Assembly (NCBI GenBank): GCA_910585405.1
Contig: CAJUDO010000016.1
Location: 1 to 64,000, forward strand
Reading direction: 5' to 3'
Origin: an uncultured Peptococcaceae bacterium
GTDB lineage: Bacteria; Bacillota; Peptococcia; Peptococcales; Peptococcaceae
DNA: 64,000 nucleotides
Shown: piece after piece, positions 25,833-34,419 of the stretch
Layout of the letters: each line of letters starts with the position of its first letter
Numbering within the stretch: position 1 is the first letter of the stretch
Made by a program: the position numbers and the translations under genes
The notes under the pieces: model-generated
The model's database searches: none
What the model was told of the DNA's origin: nothing
What the model saw: only the letters and a program-made list of their open reading frames with translations

Positions 25833-26927
25833 TTACTCCTCCAGATAATCCTCAGTTTCTTCGTATTCCCGTTCTTCATAGTCAATGCCTGCTTCTTGCG
25901 CCTGACTTTCACTTTTGATATCAATTTTCCAACCAGTCAATTTCGCCGCTAAGCGCGCATTTTGTCCTTCTCTTCCGATGGCTAAAGACAGCTGATAATC
26001 AGGTACAATCACCTGTGCTTTTTTCTCGTCCTCATTCACCTGTACATCCAATACTTTGGCCGGACTCAAGGCGTTGGAGATATAGATACTGGGATCCTCA
26101 TTCCATTTTACGATATCAATCTTTTCGCCCCGCAGCTCATCCACAATCGCCTGAACACGGGCACCCTTGGCGCCGATACAAGCGCCAATACAGTCTACAT
26201 TCTCATCGTGAGAGTACACCGACAGCTTGGAGCGGTATCCCGCTTCCCGCGCTACCGATTTAATTTCTACTACACCATCTTGAATCTCTGGCACTTCCAA
26301 CTCAAAGAGCCGCTTCAGCAATCCAGGATGGGTACGGGATACCATAATCTGTGGGCCTTTTGCCGATTTTCTTACTTCCACGATATACGCCTTGATTCGC
26401 TCAAACATTTCATAGCTCTCACCTGGAATCTGTTCATTTGGACCCAGCACTGCTTCAATTTTACCCAAATCAATATAATAGTTGCGATTCTCAATACGCT
26501 GCACTGTGCCTGTGACAATATCGCTTTCCCGCTCAGAAAACTCATTATAAATCATGCCCCGCTCTGCCTCGCGAATGCGCTGCACCACTACCTGCTTGGC
26601 AGTCTGTGCTGCAATTCGTCCAAAGTTGCGCGGTGTAACCTCTTCATTGATGACATCCCCTACCTGATAACCGGGATTGCGTTTCTGTGCCTCTTCCAAA
26701 GATATTTCTGTTTTTTCATTGCTCACTTCTTCTACTACGTTATAGCAGGTGTATACATGAAACTCACCTGTAACCGAATCGATATTTACCTGTACGTTCT
26801 GTGCAGAACCAAAATTTTTCTTGTAAGCTGAAATCAGCGCGGCCTCCACTGCTTCTAAGATAATCTCTGGTTCAATGCCTTTTTCCTTCCCCAGATCATG
26901 TAAAGCCTGCAACAACTCTGTACTCAC
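25833..26927 (-). CDS. nusA: Transcription elongation/termination factor NusA
   Basis: A 364-residue NusA with an N-terminal RNA polymerase-binding domain, an S1 domain (about 135-200), two KH domains and a short acidic tail. It lacks the C-terminal acidic repeats of enterobacterial NusA, as is normal for Firmicutes. It starts with GTG 26927, with GAGGAGG about 9 nt upstream. NusA affects pausing, termination and antitermination and often regulates its own operon. Confidence 0.96.
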   Translation of the reverse strand: MSTELLQALHDLGKEKGIEPEIILEAVEAALISAYKKNFGSAQNVQVNIDSVTGEFHVYTCYNVVEEVSNEKTEISLEEAQKRNPGYQVGDVINEEVTPRNFGRIAAQTAKQVVVQRIREAERGMIYNEFSERESDIVTGTVQRIENRNYYIDLGKIEAVLGPNEQIPGESYEMFERIKAYIVEVRKSAKGPQIMVSRTHPGLLKRLFELEVPEIQDGVVEIKSVAREAGYRSKLSVYSHDENVDCIGACIGAKGARVQAIVDELRGEKIDIVKWNEDPSIYISNALSPAKVLDVQVNEDEKKAQVIVPDYQLSLAIGREGQNARLAAKLTGWKIDIKSESQAQEAGIDYEEREYEETEDYLEE

Positions 26928-26945
26928 CTTTTATATCCTCCTCAA

Positions 26946-27407
26946 CTAAAATTCCCATACTAAATTTGCCTTGCTGATTTGCTTTCGCGGGATTGACACC
27001 ATAGTCCCATCCATATCCAGCTGAACGCTGTCTTCCGTCGTCTCACCTAAAATTCCGATAAACTGTTTTTTCCCCTGAACCTCTGCAAAGGTTTTCACCT
27101 GTACTTTTTCTCCGCAAAAACGCTGAAAATCCTTGGTGCGTTTCAACGGCCGTTCAATACCCGGCGAAGATACCTCCAGGCGGTAGGCCTGTTCTATCGG
27201 GTCAGTCGTCTCCAATAAGTCGCTGAATTTTCGGCTGATCAGCTCACAGTCATCCAAATCGACCCCGTTTTCGCCATTTTTGTCTAAAAACAGCCGCAAA
27301 TACCATTCAGCGCCTTCTTTTACATATTCTACATCAATTAATTCCAGTCCGTTCTCCGTCACCAGCGGTTCTGCCATTTTCCAAACAGCATCTTCAATTT
27401 TACCCAT
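26946..27407 (-). CDS. rimP: Ribosome maturation factor RimP
   Basis: A 153-residue two-domain protein that assists early 30S subunit assembly. The N-terminal domain has ELIDVEYVKEGAEWYLRLF and the C-terminal Sm-like domain has SSPGIERPLKRTKDF. ATG 27407 follows AGAGGTG; the GTG at 27416 lies inside that site. It is the first gene of the long translation operon. Confidence 0.94.
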   Translation of the reverse strand: MGKIEDAVWKMAEPLVTENGLELIDVEYVKEGAEWYLRLFLDKNGENGVDLDDCELISRKFSDLLETTDPIEQAYRLEVSSPGIERPLKRTKDFQRFCGEKVQVKTFAEVQGKKQFIGILGETTEDSVQLDMDGTMVSIPRKQISKANLVWEF

Positions 27408-27457
27408 TTCTTTCACCTCTGTTTCTTTTTATTTTACAATCCTCCGATATAAACAAG

Positions 27458-27537
27458 AAAGAGCGGGATTATCCCACTCTTTTCGGCAATACCTTTTCGG
27501 TTACATTTATCATATCACACTTATTGGCAGATAGCAA
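27458..27537 (-). promoter_or_regulatory. Promoter and leader hairpin of the rimP-nusA-infB operon
   Basis: On the minus strand, -35 TTGCTA (27532-27537) and -10 TATGAT (27509-27514) are 17 bp apart. About 20 nt into the leader, AAAGAGTGGGAT pairs with ATCCCGCTCTTT (27458-27482). The pair that is G-U on the minus strand would be a C-A mismatch on the plus strand, so the structure belongs to the minus-strand transcript. The hairpin is followed by a broken U tract and could be an attenuator. Confidence 0.6.
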
Positions 27538-27623
27538 GCAAAACTTCACATTTGTCCAAGCATGGGGAAAACATAAAATATTTTCACACAACATAGTTTG
27601 CTTTCTTCATCCCGGTATTACAA

Positions 27624-27666
27624 ATAAAAAAGAGAATCCGCTGACAGAAATGCCAAATGGATTCTC
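27624..27666 (-). terminator. Terminator downstream of flavoenzyme 1
   Basis: GAGAATCC (27659-27666, minus strand) pairs with GGATTCTC (27632-27639) around a 19-nt loop and is followed on the minus strand by TTTTTTATTTG. It ends the operon of flavoenzyme 2, transporter and flavoenzyme 1. Confidence 0.7.
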
Positions 27667-27775
27667 CTCTTAACCTGTAAATTCTTCGCTCTATTCCCAA
27701 AAGAGCATTTTGTTTAGAAGCTGAATCTCGCTTCTCTTTTCCACAATTTATTTGTTCACTTCATCATTATTAAGT

Positions 27776-29761
27776 CTATAAAATAATCCCTGCATCGTAA
27801 CCAGATTCTACTGCATGAACGATATTCGATGCCTTTACGCAGTCACCAACATTAATAACATCATAAGCAACATCAGTAAATTGATTTCTTTCTTCTACCA
27901 TTGGTCTTGTACCTGCGCAAATTATCACAGTATCCGTTGCTATTGCAAATACCTTTTCAGCATCCTCTGCGACTATCCCATCATCTGTAACCTCTTTACA
28001 TTTGGTATCAGCATAGATCACCACGTTATTTTTCTCTAAATGCTCAAGATAAGACATTCTCTCAGTTAATTGTGCTGTTGCAGCCAGATAGCTACTCATT
28101 TCAACCAATGTGCATTGGTGACCCAATCCGCTTAAATGGATTGCTAATTCGCAACCAATAGAACCTCCACCGACAATGACAGCTTTTTTTCCTATTTTAT
28201 TTTCATTACCAAATACATCAAATGCCATCATTGCTTTTTCTACTCCACGGATCTCCGGCACTATTTGCTCCGCGCCAACAGCAACGATAACTGCATCAGG
28301 ATCTGCCTCTTCAACCATCTCACGAGTTGCATAGGTATTCAAAATCACTGTGATATGTGGATTTTTTCTGACCTGACCTTCCATATACTCATGAAACATC
28401 TTCATTTCTTTTTTAAACCACATTACATCAGACAAAAGCGCCTGACCACCAAGTTTGTCAGTTTTCTCAAATAAAGTAACTGTATGTCCGCAATCAGCTG
28501 CACTTAATGCCGCCTGCATACCAGCAATACCTCCGCCGACAACTATCACTTTCTTCTTAACGCCAGTAGGAGTAATTTTATTTTTTGTAATGCCTTGTGC
28601 ATATAATGGATTCACTGAGCAACGTCTATCAAATGTTGTTTCCTCTGCCATTCGCAATTCTAAACTGAGCGGATTTCTTCGTCCATGGTCCATACAATAA
28701 TTGCATCTGAGACACGGGCGAACATCCTCTGGCCTGCCTTCTTTTAATTTGCGAACCAATTGGGTATCCGCTACTGCAGCACGCCCCATTACAACATAAT
28801 CAGCTTGTCCTTTTGCCAAAACTTCCTCTGCAACATCTCCATTATGCACTCCACCAACAATCCCTATTGGAATATTCACACCCTTTTTCTTCACAATTTC
28901 AGCAGCAAACGCATTATGGGCAAAAGGCGTAAAGTTAGATGGATGCATTTTGGGTCTGCTGCTGGCATCAATACGCGTTCCACAGGTAAAATGAATCATA
29001 TCGACATAGTCCTGGAATATGATAGCTTGCTCTGCAGCATCTTCAGGAGTAATACCGCCATCCAAACCATCCCATCCATTCAAACGTAATTCAATTAATA
29101 AATCATCTCCCACTGCTTCACGAATTGCCTGAATTATCATTAAAGGAAAACGGCAACGATTTTCAACAGAACCGCCAAATTCATCTTTACGATGATTTGT
29201 TAATGGAGAAAGAAATTGATTGCCTAAGCATCCATGCCCGAAATGTAATAACACACCGTCAAAGTTAGACCTTGCGACCAATTTAAGCAAATCTACATGA
29301 TCCTTTATTACATTTTCCATGTCTTTATAGTCCATGCCTTTTACCTGGCGACCGTTATAAATGTAACTATCTGCACCCAAAGGCGGCAAATCTGGACGTT
29401 GAACCTGTGCACCGCAATGTCCTGTTTCCACAAATGTTTTTGTGTTATATGCATGTACTGCTCTCTGCAGCAAATGAAAATTCATATAATTCATTGGCCC
29501 AAGTGCATTGAACATGTTATCATGAGAAGCATTAACAGGAATTTCCATAGGTAAACATACTGATGAAAATCCTCCTTTTGCCCATTCAATATAGGCCTCT
29601 ATTCCCCAGTTATTTATTCTTCCATCTGCATCCGCACCGCCGCCGCTTGGAATGCACCCCATTGGTGCCAACATCACTCGGTTGTTAAACACTACTTTGT
29701 TTTTTCCAACAATTAATGGCTGAAAGAGATGGGGGTAACGTTCTTTATAAATTGGCTTCAT
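27776..29761 (-). CDS. 2-enoate/2,4-dienoyl-CoA reductase-family flavoenzyme 1
   Basis: A 661-residue cytoplasmic enzyme. The N-terminal old-yellow-enzyme TIM barrel (about 1-340) should bind FMN. An FeS loop covers about 347-378. The C-terminal FAD/NAD(P)H domain begins at VIVVGGGIAGMQAALSAAD near residue 392, with a second nucleotide motif (VIVGGGSIGCELAIHLSG) near 535. This is the layout of 2-enoate reductase, 2,4-dienoyl-CoA reductase and BaiCD/BaiH, which reduce C=C bonds beside a carboxyl or thioester group. The usual catalytic tyrosine after HG is Cys (GHGCLGNQFLSP, about 176). FeS cysteines are spaced CX2CX2CX24C. I chose the fourth codon as start, because both paralogues begin MKP and AAGGA is then correctly spaced. 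It is the last gene of its operon, 51 nt after the transporter. Substrate unknown. Confidence 0.88.
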   Translation of the reverse strand: MKPIYKERYPHLFQPLIVGKNKVVFNNRVMLAPMGCIPSGGGADADGRINNWGIEAYIEWAKGGFSSVCLPMEIPVNASHDNMFNALGPMNYMNFHLLQRAVHAYNTKTFVETGHCGAQVQRPDLPPLGADSYIYNGRQVKGMDYKDMENVIKDHVDLLKLVARSNFDGVLLHFGHGCLGNQFLSPLTNHRKDEFGGSVENRCRFPLMIIQAIREAVGDDLLIELRLNGWDGLDGGITPEDAAEQAIIFQDYVDMIHFTCGTRIDASSRPKMHPSNFTPFAHNAFAAEIVKKKGVNIPIGIVGGVHNGDVAEEVLAKGQADYVVMGRAAVADTQLVRKLKEGRPEDVRPCLRCNYCMDHGRRNPLSLELRMAEETTFDRRCSVNPLYAQGITKNKITPTGVKKKVIVVGGGIAGMQAALSAADCGHTVTLFEKTDKLGGQALLSDVMWFKKEMKMFHEYMEGQVRKNPHITVILNTYATREMVEEADPDAVIVAVGAEQIVPEIRGVEKAMMAFDVFGNENKIGKKAVIVGGGSIGCELAIHLSGLGHQCTLVEMSSYLAATAQLTERMSYLEHLEKNNVVIYADTKCKEVTDDGIVAEDAEKVFAIATDTVIICAGTRPMVEERNQFTDVAYDVINVGDCVKASNIVHAVESGYDAGIIL

Positions 29762-29812
29762 TTTTCTCATCCTTCCTTCATAAACTATATCAAATGTGCA
29801 TATACAAATGAA

Positions 29813-31279
29813 TTAAAATACGATACTCCCTAATACAAATGCAATAAAGAAGGCTAAAATATAGTTTATCAACAAATAAACTATACCGTATTTTACCATA
29901 GCATTACCAGGTATCCATTTCTTTTCGCCAAATAAATAAGCAGCGGTGGCACTGCCTGCAGGAGTAACGATACCTTGTGAATAGCAATGCATAACAACCA
30001 AATATACTGCTGGCATACATATATCTGCACCAGAAGCAATCACTAGGGTGTAGGCTAATGTAGAAAAGATGCTTGCGGTTGCCATATTATTGGCAACATT
30101 AGTCATGAAGGAACTCATCAACATCATCATAATGATAATAACAACTACGCTCTTACCTGCTAAAAACGGTCCACAAGTTGCTGCAATCCATGCAGTAATG
30201 CCAGTTGATTCCGCCTTGAATGCATTAGCCACTGCCAATGCACCAGCTACTAAATAAATACCATTCCAAGGAATTATTTCATGAGTCATCATACCTTTGA
30301 AGCCGATACCATCTTTAAAATTGATTGCCAAGTATGCTGCAATATAAATTGCCAACCAACCATTTGTCGTTACTTTTGATAAAATTGCTCTGGCTGCAGA
30401 ATCGGCAGAAAGAAAGTCAGGAAGCATAATTAAAACGATCAATACGGCAAAAGAACATACTACATACTTTTGCTGCGTATTTAATTTACCTGCTTTATCT
30501 GCTAATACAGTCGAACCTTGACGAATAGGAGTAACGTCCGCTTTTGCAATATAGAGAATAAAGAATACATGACAGGCTATAGTAGCTGCAAGCATTAATG
30601 CATGCAACATCATGTATAAACCGCTATTCATCGTATTACCAGTTAATGCACTATAGGTACCTAATGTTAAGGTCGGACCATATCTAAATGGTAATAATCC
30701 ACTGGCAATTGTCCCTACAACATGACCAGATATCATCATTAACATTGGCCATTTATCCCCAGGTTTAAAACCCAACAGCAAACTTACCTCTATGATCAGT
30801 GTACAAAACAACATTAAAGAAGCCGTTGCGCTCAGCATAGAGTCTAGAACAATAATGACGCCAAACATAGCTACAGTCGTTGCAATCGGTTTTCCGCTAA
30901 TGGCTTTTATACTAACAATTTTAAAAGCCAACCATTGCGCAATACCAGCATGACTTAAAATTGCAGTAATTATGCAAAATAACGTCAAAGTAATAACCGT
31001 AGTATTACCCATCGCAGAGGAAAATGATCCTGCAACATTAATATACTCCGTTAAACCCAATGCCACAATCCCTATCAAAGTTGGCCATAATGTATCAATT
31101 GTCAACCAACCATATAGCATGGCAAAAAATACACCTAATACCTGAATACCAGCAGTCGTCAACGGAGGATTCGGAGTTATTTGGCGAAAACCAAACATAA
31201 TTAAAAACATTATCACAATATGAATATACACAGTAGTCTTATTGTTACTGAATTTCCTTTCATTTGCCAATGTACTCAT
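29813..31279 (-). CDS. SLC13/DASS-like carboxylate transporter
   Basis: A 488-residue membrane protein with about 12 hydrophobic helices. Two related segments, LDSMLSATASLMLF (about 152-165) and MTNVANNMATASIF (about 397-410), sit where DASS/SLC13 transporters have their two sodium/substrate motifs. Family members take up dicarboxylates, sulfate or related anions, usually with sodium, or exchange them. Placed between two flavoenzyme genes with about 50-nt gaps, it probably imports the carboxylate they reduce or exchanges substrate for product. The specificity cannot be read from sequence, and other ion-transporter superfamily members are possible. Confidence 0.75.
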   Translation of the reverse strand: MSTLANERKFSNNKTTVYIHIVIMFLIMFGFRQITPNPPLTTAGIQVLGVFFAMLYGWLTIDTLWPTLIGIVALGLTEYINVAGSFSSAMGNTTVITLTLFCIITAILSHAGIAQWLAFKIVSIKAISGKPIATTVAMFGVIIVLDSMLSATASLMLFCTLIIEVSLLLGFKPGDKWPMLMMISGHVVGTIASGLLPFRYGPTLTLGTYSALTGNTMNSGLYMMLHALMLAATIACHVFFILYIAKADVTPIRQGSTVLADKAGKLNTQQKYVVCSFAVLIVLIMLPDFLSADSAARAILSKVTTNGWLAIYIAAYLAINFKDGIGFKGMMTHEIIPWNGIYLVAGALAVANAFKAESTGITAWIAATCGPFLAGKSVVVIIIMMMLMSSFMTNVANNMATASIFSTLAYTLVIASGADICMPAVYLVVMHCYSQGIVTPAGSATAAYLFGEKKWIPGNAMVKYGIVYLLINYILAFFIAFVLGSIVF

Positions 31280-31328
31280 TTTAAAACTCCTTTCTTTTTA
31301 TAAAAGCAAAACGTCTCATCTCTATTTT

Positions 31329-33347
31329 TTATAAAATTGCACCAGCATTCCAACCAGTTTCTGTGGCATGCGCAATATCAGAAGCTTTTACACAGTCACC
31401 TACATTAATAACATCAAATGCAGTATGAACAAATTTATTTCTTTCTTGTATTAAAGCTTTCGTACCGACTGAAATAATAACGCTGTCTGCATCAATGAAA
31501 TGCTCGCCATCATTATCTACCGTGCAAATACCATTATCAGTAATTTCCATGCAGGTTGTATTGAGCATAAAATTAACTTTTGCTTCCTCCATTGCAACCA
31601 ATATTGCCATTCTTTCTGTTAATTGCGCATTAGAGCTCAAATATTCTCCCATTTCCACTACTGTCACTTCATGCCCTTGCTCAGATAAATGAATGGAAAT
31701 CTCGCAGCCAACTGATCCACCGCCGACAATGACAACTTTTTGACCTACTTTTGCTTTATTGGCAAGAAAATCAAACGCCATAACTGCTTTTTCAACGCCT
31801 TTTATTTCTGGAACAACCTGCTCTGCCCCAACTGCCACAATAACAGCATCTGGATCCATTTCTTCAATCATTTCCGGAGTAGCACAAGTATTCATCTTTA
31901 ATAGAATATTAGAATTCTTTTTTACTTGGCGTTCCATATACTCATGATATTTTTTCATATCCTTTTTAAACCACATAATATCCGATAGCAACGCCTGACC
32001 ACCTAATTTATCTGTTTTCTCAAACAAGGTAACCGTATGTCCGCGATCAGCTGCGCTTAGTGCGGCCTGCATACCAGCTATACCACCACCGATAACTGCG
32101 ATGTTCTTTTTACGTTCAGCTTCGGGAAATCTGTTTTTTGATGCTCCCTGACACGCTAATGGATTAACAACGCAACCTCTGTCAAATGTTGTTTCAGTAG
32201 CCATCATCAACTCATTGTTTTTTGATGTCAATGCTTTTCGACGACCATGGTCCATACAATAATAGCATCTTAGGCAAGGTCTAATATCTTCTTCGCGATT
32301 TTCTCTAATTTTTCTCACATACTCATTATCCGCTAACGCTTGTCTACCCATAATAATATAGTCAGCTTTGCCCTCAGACAATATTTGCTCCGCCAATTCA
32401 GCAGAATTGATAGCGCCTAGTGTTCCTATTGGTATTTTTATCCCTGGTGTTTTCTTTATTTTCTCCGCCAAATAAACTTTATCACCATAAGGAGAGAAAT
32501 GTGTACTCCCACATCTCGCTCTTGCTGTTGCCTCAATTCTGTTTCCAGATGAAACATGAACCATATCTGCATACTCTTGAAAAAGCAAAATTTGTTGTGC
32601 TGCGTCCTCTGGTGTAATTCCCCATGAGCCATCAACAGGCTTAGTCAAACCATCCCAAGCATTCATTCGAATAGAAATAATCATATCATCTCCAACCGCT
32701 TCACGAATAGCTTTCAATACCATCAATGGAAAACGACAACGATTCTCTAAACTTCCACCATATTTATCTTTACGTAAGTTATGAATCGGAGAAAGAAAAT
32801 GATGCATTAGCCAGCCATGTGCATAATGTAATAAAATGCCATCAAAATTTGCTCTGCGTGCTAAACGTGCAAATTTTACATAACGCTCAATATGCTCATA
32901 CATATCATCTTCTGTCATAGCCTTAACCTGCCTGCCATTATAGACAAAGTCGATAGGTCCTTGTAATGGAAATCCGGGAGTCACCGTCCCCGGACCTGCA
33001 TTTTCAATTTCTACAAATGTCAAAGCATTATATGCATGTACTGACCGTTGTAACAGTTGAAAATTCATATATGTCAAATGCTCCTCATTCAGATCAAAAC
33101 TACCAGGATGGCTGGCCCCAGCAGGAATTTCCATCGGTAAGCAGACGCTGGCAAATCCGCCACGCACTAATGAAGTATAAAAATCAATGCCATAGTTATT
33201 AATTCTTCCATCACTATCTGCACAACCGCCAGTAGGTCCCGCACCCATAGGGCCAACACATAAACGATTTTTAAAGGTGAATTGCTTTTTCCCGACTACT
33301 AATGGTGAAAAAAGATGAGGATATTTTTCTAAATATAATGGTTTCAT
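31329..33347 (-). CDS. 2-enoate/2,4-dienoyl-CoA reductase-family flavoenzyme 2
   Basis: A 672-residue paralogue of flavoenzymes 1 and 3, with the same FMN barrel, FeS loop and FAD/NAD(P)H domains (IAVIGGGIAGMQAALSAAD; VIVGGGSVGCEISIHLSEQ). The catalytic-tyrosine position is Trp (AHGWLMHHFLSP, about 177). The FeS cysteines read CX2CX2CX27C (about 354-388). It also has a short insert after NAWDGLTKP and lacks the SRPKMHP motif that flavoenzymes 1 and 3 share, reading ARARCGSTHF instead. It is therefore the most divergent of the three. The ATG follows AAGGAGG. It is the first gene of the operon and divergent from lysR. Confidence 0.88.
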   Translation of the reverse strand: MKPLYLEKYPHLFSPLVVGKKQFTFKNRLCVGPMGAGPTGGCADSDGRINNYGIDFYTSLVRGGFASVCLPMEIPAGASHPGSFDLNEEHLTYMNFQLLQRSVHAYNALTFVEIENAGPGTVTPGFPLQGPIDFVYNGRQVKAMTEDDMYEHIERYVKFARLARRANFDGILLHYAHGWLMHHFLSPIHNLRKDKYGGSLENRCRFPLMVLKAIREAVGDDMIISIRMNAWDGLTKPVDGSWGITPEDAAQQILLFQEYADMVHVSSGNRIEATARARCGSTHFSPYGDKVYLAEKIKKTPGIKIPIGTLGAINSAELAEQILSEGKADYIIMGRQALADNEYVRKIRENREEDIRPCLRCYYCMDHGRRKALTSKNNELMMATETTFDRGCVVNPLACQGASKNRFPEAERKKNIAVIGGGIAGMQAALSAADRGHTVTLFEKTDKLGGQALLSDIMWFKKDMKKYHEYMERQVKKNSNILLKMNTCATPEMIEEMDPDAVIVAVGAEQVVPEIKGVEKAVMAFDFLANKAKVGQKVVIVGGGSVGCEISIHLSEQGHEVTVVEMGEYLSSNAQLTERMAILVAMEEAKVNFMLNTTCMEITDNGICTVDNDGEHFIDADSVIISVGTKALIQERNKFVHTAFDVINVGDCVKASDIAHATETGWNAGAIL

Positions 33348-33375
33348 TTTTTCCTCCTTAACTTCGTTTTTAAAA

Positions 33376-33434
33376 ATTGATTTTTTGTATCACGTAATTT
33401 TGTCATTGATTTTTTCTATTTTTCGTAATATAAT
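33376..33434 (+). promoter_or_regulatory. Intergenic control region of lysR and flavoenzyme 2
   Basis: For lysR, -35 TTGATT (33406-33411) and -10 TATAAT (33429-33434) are 17 bp apart. The sequence ATTGATTTTTT occurs twice, at 33376-33386 and 33405-33415, 29 bp apart. A related ATTGATTTT lies in the promoter of flavoenzyme 3. A clear promoter for flavoenzyme 2 was not found, as is common for LysR-activated genes. Confidence 0.6.
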
Positions 33435-33474
33435 GATTATGCAAAATTGGGAATATTTTTAGGAAGGTGTTTCA

Positions 33475-34401
33475 ATGGATACTTCGAATAAATTTCCAAA
33501 CAAATTATTGTACTTAAATTACTTTGTGGAAGTTGTCAATCAACATTCTATCAGCAAAGCAGCACAAAATTTGTATATTTCACAGCCTGCCTTGTCTAAA
33601 CTGATAACTAAATTGGAAAAAGATATCGGAATACCTCTGCTCAAGAGAACAAATAAAGGCGTGTTTCCTACCACTGAAGGTGAACGTATTTATAATGATA
33701 TTTTGGCCATAAATGCTATTATTGATAGCTGGTCAAGTCATAAGGATTTACTTGATCCATATGGAGAAATCAATATTAACATTACCCCCGGTATCCGATT
33801 ACATTTTGCTCTGAATCTAATGATTCCCTTTAACAAAAAATATCCCAATTTAAAGATATTTATAAACGATACCCGACCTCCCTACGCTTTGCAGGATTTG
33901 CATAAAAAGCAAGCCAACATTTGTATCACTACATTGCAAAACAATGTTTTTGATGTAATGGAACAATCAAAAATCTATAATATCTCTATGGAAGAATTGT
34001 TTGTTGACGAAAGAAAAATCTTTATCGGCTCCAGCCATCCTGTTGCCCAAGAGGAAAGTCTTAGCATTGAACAATTGAAAAAAATTCCTATGGCATACTA
34101 TAGCACAGAAAAGGATGTGCAAACTCCATATGATAAATTTTTTTCTACATTGTATTATCTACAAAGTTCAAATGAAGTGTTTGAATTGATTGCTCATAAT
34201 CAAGCAGTTGCTATTTTGCCCAATACGCTCAATCAATTCGAACCCTACGTTAAGCAAAAGCAAATAAAAACCTTTCCTGTTCCTTTTCCTGGCGTCAACT
34301 TAATAGCGCCAGTCTATCTATGTTACACCAGTAAAGTTTCTAATAATGAGAGAATACTTCTTGAGTATATTAGAGAAAATTTCATAACGGCTCTTCACTG
34401 A
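33475..34401 (+). CDS. LysR-family regulator of the flavoenzyme cluster
   Basis: A 308-residue LysR-type regulator. The N-terminal winged helix-turn-helix (FVEVVNQHSISKAAQNLYIS then QPALSKLITKLE) is followed by an effector-binding domain from about residue 90. It sits between flavoenzymes 2 and 3 and is divergent from flavoenzyme 2. The classical arrangement suggests it activates that operon when a substrate-like carboxylate binds. The ATG follows AGGAAGGTG. Confidence 0.92.
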   Translation: MDTSNKFPNKLLYLNYFVEVVNQHSISKAAQNLYISQPALSKLITKLEKDIGIPLLKRTNKGVFPTTEGERIYNDILAINAIIDSWSSHKDLLDPYGEININITPGIRLHFALNLMIPFNKKYPNLKIFINDTRPPYALQDLHKKQANICITTLQNNVFDVMEQSKIYNISMEELFVDERKIFIGSSHPVAQEESLSIEQLKKIPMAYYSTEKDVQTPYDKFFSTLYYLQSSNEVFELIAHNQAVAILPNTLNQFEPYVKQKQIKTFPVPFPGVNLIAPVYLCYTSKVSNNERILLEYIRENFITALH

Positions 34402-34419
34402 TTTTTGCCACAAATAGTG

